In this document: piece by piece, positions 17,159-27,410 of the stretch | Layout of the letters: each line of letters opens with the position of its first letter | Position numbering within the stretch: the stretch's first letter is position 1 | Origin: Bacteroidaceae bacterium | GTDB taxonomy: Bacteria; Bacteroidota; Bacteroidia; Bacteroidales; Bacteroidaceae | Direction of reading: 5' to 3' | Length of the DNA stretch: 64,000 nucleotides | Assembly (NCBI GenBank): GCA_017617235.1 | Contig: JAFZWQ010000043.1 | Coordinates: 1 to 64,000 of the forward strand | Position numbers and translations under genes: made by a program | The notes under the pieces: model-generated | Told to the model about the DNA's origin: nothing | What the model saw: the letters and a program-made list of their open reading frames with translations, nothing else | Databases searched by the model: none

Positions 17159-17794
17159 TTAATTTCCTTCTTTTACAAAGCCACTACCTGTCCAACGGTA
17201 TCGCAGGGAACGCAGAAAACGTCGGGCCAGTTTCTTTTCGTCTATATTCAGTTCGCTATCCGTAAGCGTCAGAATAAAGACAGGTTCACAAGGGTCAGCT
17301 TTCACCTCGACAAAACGCAAATCATCGATACTGCGCTGGGCAAACGTCAAATCGGTTGCAACAGAATCTGGTGCCGGGCTAAAGAAATCAGCAGTTTCCG
17401 GCTTCGGCATTTCCACCCAATTCAATCGCTGCCAGTTTTTATCGTAGAATGTGATACGACTGTCACGCACAGGCGATGTTATGCTTTGTATCAAGCATAT
17501 CACCTGCAAGCTATCCTCGGTTTGCAGCAGTTTCATCTCTGCCATGCTAACAGTTGAAAGTCTCAGTCGCAAATAGTCAGGTGTCAAAGTATCCAGTTGC
17601 ACATAGTCATTCAAGCGGTTGCGTACCTTTGCCTCCATGTAATTGTTGTAGAAGTCCACCATATCACGACGGTTCTTCTGTGTCAATAGCGGGAGAATGC
17701 TATCGGGCATCACTGTGAAAACTTCGCTCATCGGCTGAGCGAAAGTGAGAAAATGAGAAAATGAGAAAATGAGTATTAATATTATTCGTTTCAT
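17159..17794 (-). CDS. DUF3256 family exported protein
   Basis: 211 residues with a signal peptide, MKRIILILIFSFSHFLTFAQ, whose hydrophobic core is coded by a GAGAAAAT-type repeat (17742-17776). The mature part matches the Bacteroidetes-only DUF3256 family (PDSILPLLTQKNRRDMVDFY, then LRYRWTG near the end); the function is unknown. It overlaps the upstream EamA gene by 4 bp (ATGA), so translation is probably coupled. Probably periplasmic. Confidence 0.85.
   Translation of the reverse strand: MKRIILILIFSFSHFLTFAQPMSEVFTVMPDSILPLLTQKNRRDMVDFYNNYMEAKVRNRLNDYVQLDTLTPDYLRLRLSTVSMAEMKLLQTEDSLQVICLIQSITSPVRDSRITFYDKNWQRLNWVEMPKPETADFFSPAPDSVATDLTFAQRSIDDLRFVEVKADPCEPVFILTLTDSELNIDEKKLARRFLRSLRYRWTGSGFVKEGN
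17742..17776. repeat. GAGAAAAT repeat forming signal-peptide code
   Basis: GTGAGAAAATGAGAAAATGAGAAAATGAG on the plus strand; read on minus it encodes the ILIFSFSHFL core of the DUF3256 signal peptide. The octamer-like unit is repeated three to four times. Confidence 0.6.
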
Positions 17795-18675
17795 CGTGTA
17801 CCAAGATAAAGGAACAACATACCTATGAGAACCAGCAACAGGTCGATAGCCTTCGAGCGCAGGTTCTTTTCCCTGAAAACAAGAGCACCCACACTGAAAC
17901 TAACCAACACACTACCCCTTCGTACCATGCTGACCACACTGATCAGAGCACCTGGCAGGCTGAGCGCATAGAAATAGGCGAAGTCCGCCATGCTGAGGAA
18001 AATACTGATGAGGGGAATACACCAATGCCAATGGAACGGCGTCTTCGTCCGTCGTGGTTTCCATAACAACACAAGCATAAAGCCCATAATCACGCACTGG
18101 TAGAAATTGAAGTAGCTCTGCACCGTCAGACGGTTTAGTCCTACCCCACCAGCATCGGGTGCCGCCATGAGGTATTTATCGTAGAGTCCACTCAAAGCCC
18201 CGAATATAGCAGCCAGCACGGTAAGTAATATCCAACGATTGTGTCGGAAGTCGATTCCTTCCTTCTTTCCACTCCGGCTGAGCATATAAAAACTGATGAT
18301 GGCAAACAGCACGCCCACCCATTGATATAGGTTCAAACGTTCCCCAAAGAACAGCAAGGCACCTATCAGCACCATCACCGGACGCGTAGCATTGATGGGC
18401 CCCACCAATGTCAGGGGCAAGTATTTCATACCGAAATAGCCACATATCCACGAGGAAAGCACAATCAGGCTTTTCAGCACGATATATCGCTGCACCTCCC
18501 ATCCGCCAAAGGGCACATCGGGCAACATAGCCACCGGCAGGAAGATGAGCGAGGAAAACAGGGTATTCAAGAATAGTACCGGCAATACAGCATTCTCTCG
18601 CAATGCCTGTTTCTTAAAGACATCGTAGAACCCCAAAAGGGCCGCACTGAGGAATGCAAATAGTAGCCAAATCAT
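17791..18675 (-). CDS. EamA/DMT-family membrane transporter
   Basis: 294 residues with about ten predicted membrane helices arranged as two EamA-type halves (WLLFAFLSAALLGFYDVFKK at the start; LVSFSVGALVFREKNLRSK in the second half). DMT proteins export or exchange small metabolites across the inner membrane; the substrate cannot be told. It lies 5 bp after truA and overlaps the DUF3256 gene by 4 bp, so all three are probably one transcript. Confidence 0.88.
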   Translation of the reverse strand: MIWLLFAFLSAALLGFYDVFKKQALRENAVLPVLFLNTLFSSLIFLPVAMLPDVPFGGWEVQRYIVLKSLIVLSSWICGYFGMKYLPLTLVGPINATRPVMVLIGALLFFGERLNLYQWVGVLFAIISFYMLSRSGKKEGIDFRHNRWILLTVLAAIFGALSGLYDKYLMAAPDAGGVGLNRLTVQSYFNFYQCVIMGFMLVLLWKPRRTKTPFHWHWCIPLISIFLSMADFAYFYALSLPGALISVVSMVRRGSVLVSFSVGALVFREKNLRSKAIDLLLVLIGMLFLYLGTR

Positions 18676-18680
18676 ACAAC

Positions 18681-19493
18681 TTATGATTTCATATTAGACC
18701 TACTGGACTCATTAGCCCCATAACTCACATCCACCAGAAACAACCCATGTCCAGGAACACTCTCACCAGCAGAACAACGGTTTTTTTGTTCTATAACCCG
18801 ACAAAACTCATCGATGGTCATCCGTTTTCTTCCTACCTCCACCAAAGTGCCGACAATTGCTCGCACCATATTACGAAGAAAGCGGTTGGCTGTAATCGTA
18901 AAGACCCAACATCCTCCCTCCAAGTTTTCATCGTGGGTCATGCCCCCTCCTTGGAAGGGGGTTAGGGGGAGGTTGTCCCACCTTGCCTCAGTAATGTTGC
19001 ATAGATTGGTCTTTGTATCGGTATTCACTTTGCTGAAGCTGGTAAAGTCCTCGAAGTCAAGCAACCGTCTTGCCGCCTGATTCATAAGGTCGAAATCCAG
19101 GGGAAACGTTACCAGCCAACTGTAACCACGCAGGAAAGGGTCTTTGCGCGTATGTATATAATAATGGTAAGTGCGCGACGTAGCCGAGAATCTGGCGTGC
19201 ATATCGTCTGATACTGGCCAAATGCGCTGCACAGCTATGTCCTGTGGTAACAACTTATTCAGTTTATACACGAGTTGCATGGTATCCAACTCCACAGGAT
19301 AGTCCATATGCGCCACCATCATGCGAGCATGTACACCAGCATCCGTCCGTCCTGCACCCACCACCTCTATAGGCTGGCGCAACAAGGTGCTCAAGGCCTC
19401 CTCCAGTGTCTCCTGCACGCTCGTACCATTAGGCTGTCGCTGCCAACCATGATAGGCTGTACCATCGTAACTCAACTGGATGAAGTAGCGCAT
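18681..19493 (-). CDS. truA: tRNA pseudouridine synthase A
   Basis: 270 residues. [11 protein letters not shown] with catalytic Asp51, [14 protein letters not shown] and [16 protein letters not shown] identify TruA, which makes pseudouridine at tRNA positions 38-40. It is longer than the usual 245-260 residues. Residues about 173-192 ([10 protein letters not shown]... ENLEGG) are coded by a GC-rich palindromic element inserted between the strand ending ITEARW and the FTITANRF strand. The last dozen residues ([12 protein letters not shown]) are coded by an ATGAGTCCAGTAGG-type repeat. The catalytic core looks intact, so the enzyme should work with an enlarged loop. Confidence 0.96.
   Translation of the reverse strand: MRYFIQLSYDGTAYHGWQRQPNGTSVQETLEEALSTLLRQPIEVVGAGRTDAGVHARMMVAHMDYPVELDTMQLVYKLNKLLPQDIAVQRIWPVSDDMHARFSATSRTYHYYIHTRKDPFLRGYSWLVTFPLDFDLMNQAARRLLDFEDFTSFSKVNTDTKTNLCNITEARWDNLPLTPFQGGGMTHDENLEGGCWVFTITANRFLRNMVRAIVGTLVEVGRKRMTIDEFCRVIEQKNRCSAGESVPGHGLFLVDVSYGANESSRSNMKS
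18683..18722. repeat. TAATGAGTC-type interspersed repeat at the truA 3' end
   Basis: On minus this reads GGGGCTAATGAGTCCAGTAG and on to GTCTAATATGA. It resembles the repeats at 27078-27110 and 50584-50626. It supplies the truA C-terminus and stop. Confidence 0.5.
18910..18976. repeat. GC-rich palindromic element inside truA
   Basis: CCCCCTCCTTGGAAGGGGG and neighbouring TTAGGGGGAGG form one full arm (18941-18976); a shorter inverted arm (TCCTCCCTCCAAG) lies at 18910-18927. The gene stays open across it. Confidence 0.7.
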
Positions 19494-19517
19494 GACTTAA
19501 TGGCCAACGATTAAAGT

Positions 19518-21809
19518 TTAACGTTTAATGATTTTCTTGTTAGAGCGGATGATGACGTGCTGCTGGTTCGTGGCACGACGTCCGTTCAAATCGTAGATAG
19601 CATTTGACCTTTGACCTTCGACAATCTCATTTATGCCGTCGGCATTGCTATAACTGCTCATCTGAACATCGTCTAGGTTAGAGCGTTTCGTATTGGTAGA
19701 ACCATTGTTCACGAAACGCAGACAGATATCGCCCTTCACATCCAACTTATAGCCATATCGCTGCCAATCGCCCATCTCGATATTCTCAGCTACAACGGTC
19801 CAGTTCTCACCTCCGTCGATGGAGTAATAGACTGACAGTTTCACACCTGTATCCTTACCGTAATGTCCGGCATAGAACCAGAGCGAATCGCAGCCGTTGG
19901 CCTTGTCCTCCTGCATCTCTATGGAACCCTTGTTACGCAAACGTACACTGCGCGTACCATTCCTGTTGTCATCGCCCACAGGGTAGGCATCTGTCATCCG
20001 CCACTTGGCTGCAGTGCAGGTCACGGTGGCTTCGGCATATCCGTTCTTACTTCCTGTTTCAAAGTCTTCGAAGAAAGCCTTGCTGGCACTTACGGAAGCC
20101 GTCAGTGTTACGACCTTCTCTTCCACGCCCTTGGTATTCAGCAGCATCTCGCCCTCGTATTCACCTTCCTCGGCAACGGCTCCCATGCGCACCAGGAACA
20201 CAGGCTCCGAGCCCGTGAGGGTCAGTGTCTGGCCCCACTCCTCTCCGTCAAAACTCACCTCAAAGGGTGCATCTAGCGAAACCTGGGTTACATATTCGGG
20301 CACAGCCAGTGCTGTTACAGTCACCTCTGTTTCGCGACTGGGTTCACCTGGCACGGTGGTAAACGAGATTGCCGAAGGCGATACTGAGAACACGGGCTTC
20401 ACTTCGGGCATCTGCACGGCGACCTCGTTCGAAGAAGCCTTCAGCACTCCGTCCTCGTATATCGAAACGGTATAGTAATAGAGTGTTTTAGCCTGCAAGC
20501 CAGACACCTGGTAATATGTATCCTGAGTGGTAAATGTCTTGAAGGGCTTGTGACTTCCATCGCTACCTTTTGTATAGACGTCCAGGGTGTATTCAGCACC
20601 GGGTTCATAGTTCATCCAATTAGCAGTGAAACGGCGCACATAAGGGGTGCAGACAATATCAGTAGCCTCGTAGGCCGGAATGCCGTCCACAAAGGAAACG
20701 CTCAGAGTGTCCGTCAGCAAGATGGCATCTCCGCTGATGGTGAGCACAGCCTCGTAGCGTCCTGCCTTCTCAGGCTTAACATGCAAGGGCACAGCATATC
20801 CCTCCACCAATTGTTCCGCACTGACCTGTGTCGTTCCCAGTTCGAATACTGGATTGTTTACAGCCAGAGTCAGCCCGTTCGGTATGTTCCGTCCGCGTAT
20901 TACCAACATGGTATCCAACCCTTTGCTCAAAGCCTGCAGTCCGTAATCGAACCGCACCTTTGCCTCAGGCACGAACAGTTCTATCTCCATCGATGTCGGG
21001 TCAACATAAAACTGTTCTTCCGTACTGTCGCCCCAGATATAGTCGGCCAACTGGGGATAGTCTACGAAGGGATTTCGGTTACCCTGGATACCATAGATGA
21101 CTTCGTTACGGTCCTTCTCTATCTGGTCTACAGGGTCTTGCTTGGCCCACTGGAGCATCAATTCATACACCCAAGGACGCATCGTGGGCCAGTCGCTACC
21201 GTCCACTGTCAGCCAACCTTCCGTCGTTGTCCATAGGTTACGCATGTGACTGTAACAGGTGGCCATATAGAAATAGGTACGTGCGAAATCACCCTTCCAC
21301 TGGTCGGCGGGCTCCCACGCTGTAATCAATGTATCCGCACGAAAGCTGCTGGACTTTCCGACCTTAGTGACGCCATTATCGTAGGCTACTGCTCCGTCAA
21401 CTACACCAATGGGGTTATTACTCTTACGACCATTGGCAGGTGCATCGGCAGGATACAGGTTGAAGAGGTCGCAATAGGCATTGTTCATCAAGTGTCCCCA
21501 CCAGCTGTTTGCCCAGATGTGTTCGATATTCATGTTCGAAACAGCAGACTTATCTTCATTGAAGCGTCGTTGTTCATTGCTGTATCGGTCGCGCACATAT
21601 CCACCTTCCAGCCAGTCGGCAGCATAGAAACCAGCCCACGTGTAGCCCTCACCCTTACCTCCGTAGCTCAACACCAAGTTGGGCTGTATCAGGTCGTGGA
21701 GTGCCGCTTTCAACTCGGCCTTCTTCAATCCCTCTACACTACGGTAATACCCTGTCTGGGCACAAGCCAGACAGGGTATTAATAATAAAGTTATGATTAG
21801 GCGGCACAT
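19518..21809 (-). CDS. Secreted endonuclease I family nuclease with T9SS-like tail
   Basis: 763 residues: signal peptide ([14 protein letters not shown]), then an endonuclease I domain (residues about 15-260) with [31 protein letters not shown] and the following Asn/His metal-site region. Beta-sandwich and fibronectin III-like modules follow (YTLDVYTKG... [10 protein letters not shown]), then a choice-of-anchor-like domain ([10 protein letters not shown]), then a C-terminal [19 protein letters not shown] tail like the sorting domains of type IX secretion cargo. It would digest DNA or RNA outside the cell. The start overlaps the upstream transporter by 13 bp. A perfect 14-bp-stem hairpin occupies codons 10-21. 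Confidence 0.85.
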   Translation of the reverse strand: MCRLIITLLLIPCLACAQTGYYRSVEGLKKAELKAALHDLIQPNLVLSYGGKGEGYTWAGFYAADWLEGGYVRDRYSNEQRRFNEDKSAVSNMNIEHIWANSWWGHLMNNAYCDLFNLYPADAPANGRKSNNPIGVVDGAVAYDNGVTKVGKSSSFRADTLITAWEPADQWKGDFARTYFYMATCYSHMRNLWTTTEGWLTVDGSDWPTMRPWVYELMLQWAKQDPVDQIEKDRNEVIYGIQGNRNPFVDYPQLADYIWGDSTEEQFYVDPTSMEIELFVPEAKVRFDYGLQALSKGLDTMLVIRGRNIPNGLTLAVNNPVFELGTTQVSAEQLVEGYAVPLHVKPEKAGRYEAVLTISGDAILLTDTLSVSFVDGIPAYEATDIVCTPYVRRFTANWMNYEPGAEYTLDVYTKGSDGSHKPFKTFTTQDTYYQVSGLQAKTLYYYTVSIYEDGVLKASSNEVAVQMPEVKPVFSVSPSAISFTTVPGEPSRETEVTVTALAVPEYVTQVSLDAPFEVSFDGEEWGQTLTLTGSEPVFLVRMGAVAEEGEYEGEMLLNTKGVEEKVVTLTASVSASKAFFEDFETGSKNGYAEATVTCTAAKWRMTDAYPVGDDNRNGTRSVRLRNKGSIEMQEDKANGCDSLWFYAGHYGKDTGVKLSVYYSIDGGENWTVVAENIEMGDWQRYGYKLDVKGDICLRFVNNGSTNTKRSNLDDVQMSSYSNADGINEIVEGQRSNAIYDLNGRRATNQQHVIIRSNKKIIKR
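21746..21780 (-). promoter_or_regulatory. Perfect hairpin in the endonuclease I signal-peptide code
   Basis: AATACCCTGTCTGG and CCAGACAGGGTATT form a perfect 14-bp stem with a 7-nt loop, 30-64 nt into the coding sequence. No U-run follows, so it is not a typical terminator; it could slow translation, stabilise RNA or bind a dimeric protein. Confidence 0.55.
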
Positions 21810-23500
21810 AATAGCAGAATTATAAGTTGTGCCGTAAGGATACGCAGGAACATACTCAAGGGATAAACCGTCGAATAACCTACGGCAGGGGCATCGTTAT
21901 TAGCCGTCTGCGTGGCATAGGCCAGTGCTGGCGGATCGGTAGTAGAACCTGCTATCAATCCCATTAGAGTGAAATAGTTCAACTTGTAACGCAGTCGGGC
22001 CACAGTGCCCACAATCAGGATGGGCACGACGGTAATCAGGAAGCCACACCATACGTATGTCAGTCCGTCGCCATCTGCCACCGTGTTCCAGAACGAAGCT
22101 CCTGCCTTGATACCCACGCTGGCCAGGAATAGTACCAGACCTATCTCACGCAACATCAGGTTGGCGCTCGTTGTGGTATAGGCCACCAGATGTGCACGAT
22201 AGCCGAAGCGGCCGACCAGGATGGCAACAATCAGCGGACCACCGGCCAGACCCAGTTTTACAGGAGTAGGAATGCCAGGAATGGCAATAGGCATCATACC
22301 AAACAGGATACCCACGAAGATTCCGATGAAGATGGTCGACAGGTTGGGATGGTCCAAACTCTTCACCGAGTTGCCCATCATGTTTGCCACGCGGTCCACA
22401 GCATCCTCTGGACCTACCACCACAATCTTGTCGCCCACCTGCATACGCAGGTTGCGGTCGGCATACAGGTTCATGCCGTTACGACGGATGCGGGTCACGT
22501 TCACACCATATACAGAGCTAAAGTGCAGCGAGCCGAATGTCTTACCATTCATGCTGGGCTGGGTCACCAGGATATGTTTGCTTACCAAGGGTACATCCTG
22601 CTCCTCCCATTCGACCTCGCAAGGTTCACCAATGAAGGCAGTAATGGCCTCGGCAGCCTCTTCGGCACAGACAATGAACATCTTGTCGCCCGTGTGCAGC
22701 ACGGTATCGCGATTGGGAATGGCCACATGTCCATCATGAAGGATACGAGACACCACAAAGTCACGTCCCAAGAATTGGCTCACCTGCAACAGATTGCGTC
22801 CATCCAGTGCGCGATTCATCACCTCCAGTGTCATCTTGTGAGGTTTGGCATGCGGATTTTCGGCACGTTCCTGTTCCAATTGTTCCTGTTCCTTCTGTAA
22901 CTTGACGCGACAGATGAAACGGATGGCAATGGTTGCCAGGATAATGCCCACCACGCCCAAGGGATAGGCACAAGCATAGCCATTGGCAATAGGGGGTGCG
23001 TCGGCTCCGAACACGGTTGCACAGGCTTCGTTGGCAGCACCCAAACCAGGTGTATTCGTGATGGCACCACACAAAACGCCAACCATCATGGCCAGGTCCT
23101 TTGCCGTTCCGCCTGCTATCGGACCGCCCTCGTAGAAGACCAGAAAGAACAGGCCAATGGCACAGGCTACGTTCAGCAGGACAATGCTCACTGCCATCAG
23201 ATTCATCTTGATACCTGCGTCCCTAAGGCTCTCGAAGAAGCCCGGTCCCACCTGCAGACCAATGCAATAGACAAACAGGATAAGTCCGAAATCCTGGATA
23301 TACGTCAGCACGTTCGTGGTACCCGTCAAACCCAGATGGCCTGCCAGAATGCCTGCGAACAGCACAAACGTAACACCCAGCGAAATACCAAAGATTTTGA
23401 TACGCCCCAAGGCAATGCCGACAGAGATGACCAACGCATACAGCAACACGATGTGTGCAATGGAATCCGAGTCTGTAAATAGATTAATTATCCAATCCAT
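21797..23500 (-). CDS. AspT/YidE-type membrane transporter with two RCK_C domains
   Basis: 567 residues. Hydrophobic halves at about 10-190 and 385-567 flank two regulatory RCK_C (TrkA-C) domains ([44 protein letters not shown], quoted in part), the layout of the putative AspT/YidE permease duplication family. GLxxxG-type repeats and the [16 protein letters not shown] segment support it. Predicted inner-membrane transporter; AspT exchanges aspartate and alanine, but the substrate here is unknown. It has a good promoter of its own (23567-23536) and leads the minus-strand run endonuclease I, truA, EamA, DUF3256, HerA-like. Confidence 0.9.
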   Translation of the reverse strand: MDWIINLFTDSDSIAHIVLLYALVISVGIALGRIKIFGISLGVTFVLFAGILAGHLGLTGTTNVLTYIQDFGLILFVYCIGLQVGPGFFESLRDAGIKMNLMAVSIVLLNVACAIGLFFLVFYEGGPIAGGTAKDLAMMVGVLCGAITNTPGLGAANEACATVFGADAPPIANGYACAYPLGVVGIILATIAIRFICRVKLQKEQEQLEQERAENPHAKPHKMTLEVMNRALDGRNLLQVSQFLGRDFVVSRILHDGHVAIPNRDTVLHTGDKMFIVCAEEAAEAITAFIGEPCEVEWEEQDVPLVSKHILVTQPSMNGKTFGSLHFSSVYGVNVTRIRRNGMNLYADRNLRMQVGDKIVVVGPEDAVDRVANMMGNSVKSLDHPNLSTIFIGIFVGILFGMMPIAIPGIPTPVKLGLAGGPLIVAILVGRFGYRAHLVAYTTTSANLMLREIGLVLFLASVGIKAGASFWNTVADGDGLTYVWCGFLITVVPILIVGTVARLRYKLNYFTLMGLIAGSTTDPPALAYATQTANNDAPAVGYSTVYPLSMFLRILTAQLIILLLCAA

Positions 23501-23535
23501 TGTATTACGAATTTATTATTGTCACTTCACGTTTG

Positions 23536-23567
23536 CAAAGATACGATATTTACTCCACATCACCAAA
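23536..23567 (-). promoter_or_regulatory. Bacteroidetes promoter of the AspT/YidE-type gene
   Basis: On minus: TTTG (23567-23564), a 20-bp gap, then TATCTTTG (23543-23536), a full consensus match, 36 bp before the ATG at 23500. Confidence 0.75.
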
Positions 23568-23651
23568 CGATGAAAAAAGTAATTTATCCGCGCATTCCTT
23601 ATTAATAAAGGGTACATGCCTAGCCAAACAGGATACCAATCCTACCAACGA

Positions 23652-23786
23652 AGGATTACCATTCCTACAGGCGGAGGATTAGTATTCCTACACGGATAGG
23701 ATTAGTATTCCTCCGACAGGAGGATTGCAACGCTCCGACAGGAGGATTGCAACGCTCCGACGAGAGGATTGCAACGCTCCGACGGG
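23652..23786. repeat. Six-unit AGGATT tandem array
   Basis: Units begin at 23652, 23675, 23698, 23721, 23743 and 23765 (23,23,23,22,22,22 bp). Three early units carry AGGATTA(C/G)(C/T)ATTCCT and three late ones AGGATTGCAACGCTCCGAC. Each contains a short inverted repeat (AGGA/TCCT or GGAG/CTCC). The array fills most of the 312-bp gap between the GH115 stop and the transporter promoter; no gene is seen in this gap. Confidence 0.8.
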
Positions 23787-23812
23787 AACGACACGTCGCT
23801 TCGAAAAGAAGG

Positions 23813-26218
23813 TTACAATGTAGAATAAGTAATGGACTGAACCATCTGACCCGGATCACCGATGATGAGCGAGAGGCTGTGCTTCTTCCTGGCCCCGTCA
23901 ATTGGAAGGGTAATCAGGAACTCATGACGATTTTCCAGCACCTGCAGTTTCCAAGGAAGCGACCATTCCGTGAATTTATTCTCGCAAACGACAGGTGTAC
24001 ATCCATCGAGACTGACGCCCAAACGGTTACTGCGATCAGAATAAACAGGCCAGAAAGGAACTACAGAAAGGCACAAACGAAGGCTGTCACCCACGGAACC
24101 ATCAACAGTAAAAGGAATGTCGATATGTGAGGAACGCAGGCTGGCAGGGTCTTGCACAGCGTCCATCGGTTCACCCAACTGCAGCACCAACCAATCCACA
24201 CCCAGTCCCTCGACCTTGCGGAACGGCGCCTTAGCCTTTACACGACTCAGGTCAAGATGCTGAGGAAATATAGGGTGTCGCTGGTTGTCGGGCAAACGAT
24301 AGGCGTCGGTAGGAACATCTACCAGTTCGGGCATTTGCTGATATTTGGCGCAGATGCCAGGCGGCACTACGGACATCATCTGATTCCATTTGCCATCCAA
24401 CTGGGTATTATACATCCTCAGCAGCGACTGTATGCTGTCGAAGGCCTCGCGAGCCTCCTGTGCGGCCTCCCGACTGCCCGTTTCGTGATTACGCTGGGCC
24501 ATCAGGAACTTGCGGTTCATCTGGTAGGCCGACTTCACGCTGTAGCCCAGCAGTTCAAAAAAGGCGGGACGATATTCCGCTGGCAAAGCACGCTCGATGG
24601 AATCGACCTGATTGCTGACGCGCCGATAGTCGGTCAAACGCCGTTGTGCCGTTCCATCGGCAAACGAGAAGTCACTGTCGTGCAGGCGGTTATTCTCGTT
24701 CGAATCCCACTCCCACTCGTACCCCATGAACTCGGGCTTACGCTGCCAAGCCAAACGATAGTATGTATCAAGGATGCTTTGGAAACGAGAAGAAGAGGCT
24801 CCGAACACTTTCGCAAGCCACTGGGCTTGATAACGGTTCACATTATCGTAGCTAAAAGCCGACAGATTCCAAGCCATATCGAAGAACTGTTGCATCTCCA
24901 TCTCCATCGGCTTGATATCGCCCACATTCAGCAACCAATAGCGGTCGGCACCCGAATCATAGGCTTTCTTAAGTTCCTCGTACATAAGGGCTGGGGCCGT
25001 AGTGGCAATCCACAGATTGTCGTGCGGTGTGCCCAGATAGCTGATGTGGTAATAAACGCCGCTTCGCCCGCTGCGAAGGCGTTCATCGGCATTGCTCACA
25101 CGCTTCATATAGCCATAGTTATCATCTGGCCACACAAGGGTGATATCCTCAGGCACCCGTAAGCCTGCATCGTAGATGTCGAGCGCCTCCTTATAGGGCA
25201 CGAAAATTTGGGGTATCTCCACTGCCGGTCGCAGTTTGTGGCGTTCCAGAATCTCACGTTGGTCGGCAATCACCTGTTCCAGTGTTCTGGCTCGCACCTT
25301 CGGGTCTTTCGATCCCTTCATCGCCTCATCGTGCAAGCCACGCATTCCCGTAGTGTAGATATTGTCGTACTGAGCCGTTTCGCGCAGGCGGTCGTCGAAT
25401 TTGCGATAAATGGTTTCCTTGTTCGTCAAATAGTTCCACTCGCCATCCACTGCATTGTTCCACTCGGACTTCGCTGCATTGTTCAGCAACATCGGCTCGC
25501 AATGACTGGTGGTAATCATGATGCCCCAATCAGCAGCCACACGTTGGCTCTCGGGATGACTGTAGAAAGCGCCTGTACACGAATGCATAGCCGGTGCGAG
25601 CATATTGGCCTTCAGCCTTAACAGCAGTTCACACACACGGTCGTAGGTCTTCGGGCCAATGTCGTTCAGTTCTCGCTCGAAGTTCTTGGAAGCCCACGTC
25701 TTCAAGCCCCAGTCCTCGTCGTTAATGAAGATTCCACGATACCGGATACTGGGCGACTTTGATGTATAGTTTTCCTTGTAGTCGAGCGTCTCGCGATGTG
25801 GCACAGGCACATCGGCCCACCAATACCAAGGACTGACGCCAATTTGTTCACTCACATGCAACACGCCGTAGGCCAGTCCGCGAGGGTCGCTACCCACGAT
25901 AACGAGTCGCTGTCCACGTGTCACTATCTTATAGCATTCCCATGCACCGAGCAATCCGTCCACCTTTATGTCGGGACAAACCGTAGTCACCTGTGCCACC
26001 GTTGCCAGCACCACAGCGGACTGCTTTCCTTCGGCACAAGTGACAACTGACGGTTTCTTTCCCGTCACCCGCTCGATGTCCTCGCTCAGCACACAGGCCA
26101 TTTTCCTAACCAACGGTGCGTCGGCAGAAGACACTACTATTCGACAGCGGCTAAGGTCTATGGCCTGAACAACCTGTGTCAGTCCAATCAATAGAAATGC
26201 AATAAGGATTTTTTTCAT
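23813..26218 (-). CDS. GH115 family glycoside hydrolase (alpha-glucuronidase type), secreted
   Basis: 801 residues with signal peptide LIAFLLIGLTQVVQA. GH115 landmarks are present: LVIVGSDPRGLAYGVLHVSE, SPWYWWADVP, RYRGIFINDEDWGLKTWA, LRLKANMLAPAMH, VWPDDNYGYMKR and the YWLLNVGDIKPMEME segment. GH115 enzymes remove (4-O-methyl) glucuronic acid from xylan or arabinogalactan side chains in the periplasm or outside. The protein is shorter than many GH115 members, which carry an extra C-terminal domain; it ends after a beta-sandwich (SLSLIIGDPGQMVQSITYS). It follows the RsmF-like gene by 16 bp on the same strand although functionally unrelated, and ends just before the AGGATT array. Confidence 0.92.
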   Translation of the reverse strand: MKKILIAFLLIGLTQVVQAIDLSRCRIVVSSADAPLVRKMACVLSEDIERVTGKKPSVVTCAEGKQSAVVLATVAQVTTVCPDIKVDGLLGAWECYKIVTRGQRLVIVGSDPRGLAYGVLHVSEQIGVSPWYWWADVPVPHRETLDYKENYTSKSPSIRYRGIFINDEDWGLKTWASKNFERELNDIGPKTYDRVCELLLRLKANMLAPAMHSCTGAFYSHPESQRVAADWGIMITTSHCEPMLLNNAAKSEWNNAVDGEWNYLTNKETIYRKFDDRLRETAQYDNIYTTGMRGLHDEAMKGSKDPKVRARTLEQVIADQREILERHKLRPAVEIPQIFVPYKEALDIYDAGLRVPEDITLVWPDDNYGYMKRVSNADERLRSGRSGVYYHISYLGTPHDNLWIATTAPALMYEELKKAYDSGADRYWLLNVGDIKPMEMEMQQFFDMAWNLSAFSYDNVNRYQAQWLAKVFGASSSRFQSILDTYYRLAWQRKPEFMGYEWEWDSNENNRLHDSDFSFADGTAQRRLTDYRRVSNQVDSIERALPAEYRPAFFELLGYSVKSAYQMNRKFLMAQRNHETGSREAAQEAREAFDSIQSLLRMYNTQLDGKWNQMMSVVPPGICAKYQQMPELVDVPTDAYRLPDNQRHPIFPQHLDLSRVKAKAPFRKVEGLGVDWLVLQLGEPMDAVQDPASLRSSHIDIPFTVDGSVGDSLRLCLSVVPFWPVYSDRSNRLGVSLDGCTPVVCENKFTEWSLPWKLQVLENRHEFLITLPIDGARKKHSLSLIIGDPGQMVQSITYSTL

Positions 26219-26234
26219 TGTTCTCGGAATTAAT

Positions 26235-27410
26235 CTACATAAAGAAATTGGGCCGGGGCTCTATGGGATTGAAGGTGGTGCGGATGCGCCACTCCTGAGG
26301 ATAGAGGTTATTGAGACGGGTACCTACGCTCTTGGCTGGACCAAGAGGAACTCCACAATAGGTAACCGTAACCATACCACGTGGTGCTTCAAGGTGCAGC
26401 GCCTCTCGACGTAAGTAGGCAATGGCCTGCACATAGTTAAGCTCCACTACAGGTGCTTCGGGATCGATAATAAGTTGTGGTTCTATGGTCCGCAGGCTCT
26501 TTAAGGAATTCAAGGAGCGAGAGGGCACTGCTGCATCGAACTCGGGTTTCCTGAGAGCTGCCATATAGAGCCCCTCGCCACGATCACGGCCAGGGAAGAA
26601 ATGACGCTCTTCGAGCAGTTGCAAACCATATTCCGAAACGAGCCACTGAACCTGTTCCTCGTCCTCGATGCGATTAAAGGTGCAGGTAGAGTAAACAAGT
26701 AATCCATCAGGCTTCAGGGTTGGCATTATGGCTTGCAGAATATCGCGCTGACGTTCAGCACACTTGCGGACATTCTCGAGGCTCCATTCACGGATAGCCG
26801 TTTCGTCCTTGCGGAACATACCCTCACCAGAACAGGGAACATCGGTAAGAATAAAGTCGAAGGTACTGCGCAGATGTCCGAAATCCTGCGGAAAGTTGTT
26901 AGTAACATAGCTATTGGGAGAACCCCACTTCTGCATATTCTCGGCCAACACCTGAGCACGTTTGTGAATAGGTTCATTGCTGATAAGCATAGACCCTTTG
27001 GGCAGATAGGCAGCCAACAGCGTGCTCTTGCCACCAGGAGCGGCACACGCGTCTAAAGCCACAAGCGACTCTTTTTGCCCATTCGACTCATCAGTCCCAT
27101 CGACCCCATGCAAATACTTTCGTAGAATTTCGGCCAAGTACATCGAAGAAGCGTCCTGAACATAATAGGCCCCAGCGTGGAAAAGAGGATCGAAAGTAAA
27201 AGCTTTACGCCCATCGAGGTAGTAAGCGTCGGGACACCAAGGAACGGGGTCACCCAAAGCTTCACGATTCAGAGTAAGATTGGCAGTCTTTAACGGGTTG
27301 AAGCGTACACTAACAGTTGACGGTTGTTGGAGTCCATTAAACAATGCTTCAGCCTGTCCATCGCCCAGATGCTCTCGCATCAATGCGATGAAGTCCTCTG
27401 GCAATATCAT
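26235..27410 (-). CDS. RsmF/RsmB-like rRNA cytosine-C5 methyltransferase
   Basis: 391 residues. SAM site [14 protein letters not shown], catalytic Cys in [13 protein letters not shown] and the second Cys in VYSTCTFN mark the NOL1/NOP2/Sun family; a PUA-like C-terminal part ([19 protein letters not shown]) fits the RsmF branch acting on 16S rRNA. Residues about 101-111 ([11 protein letters not shown]), just before the SAM motif, are encoded by an ATGGGACTGATGAGTC-type repeat (27078-27110). The start overlaps the thyA stop by 4 bp (ATGA), suggesting coupled translation with thyA and folA. Confidence 0.9.
   Translation of the reverse strand: MILPEDFIALMREHLGDGQAEALFNGLQQPSTVSVRFNPLKTANLTLNREALGDPVPWCPDAYYLDGRKAFTFDPLFHAGAYYVQDASSMYLAEILRKYLHGVDGTDESNGQKESLVALDACAAPGGKSTLLAAYLPKGSMLISNEPIHKRAQVLAENMQKWGSPNSYVTNNFPQDFGHLRSTFDFILTDVPCSGEGMFRKDETAIREWSLENVRKCAERQRDILQAIMPTLKPDGLLVYSTCTFNRIEDEEQVQWLVSEYGLQLLEERHFFPGRDRGEGLYMAALRKPEFDAAVPSRSLNSLKSLRTIEPQLIIDPEAPVVELNYVQAIAYLRREALHLEAPRGMVTVTYCGVPLGPAKSVGTRLNNLYPQEWRIRTTFNPIEPRPNFFM
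27078..27110. repeat. ATGGGACTGATGAGTC repeat inside the RsmF-like gene
   Basis: On minus: GGGGTCGATGGGACTGATGA followed by GTCGAATGGGC, a tandem of ATGGG/ATGAG units about 10 bp apart, in frame with the gene. Confidence 0.5.

Noticed and set aside
23652..23786. CRISPR-like array
   Set aside because: Units are contiguous with no unique spacers, units vary in sequence, and no cas genes are present.
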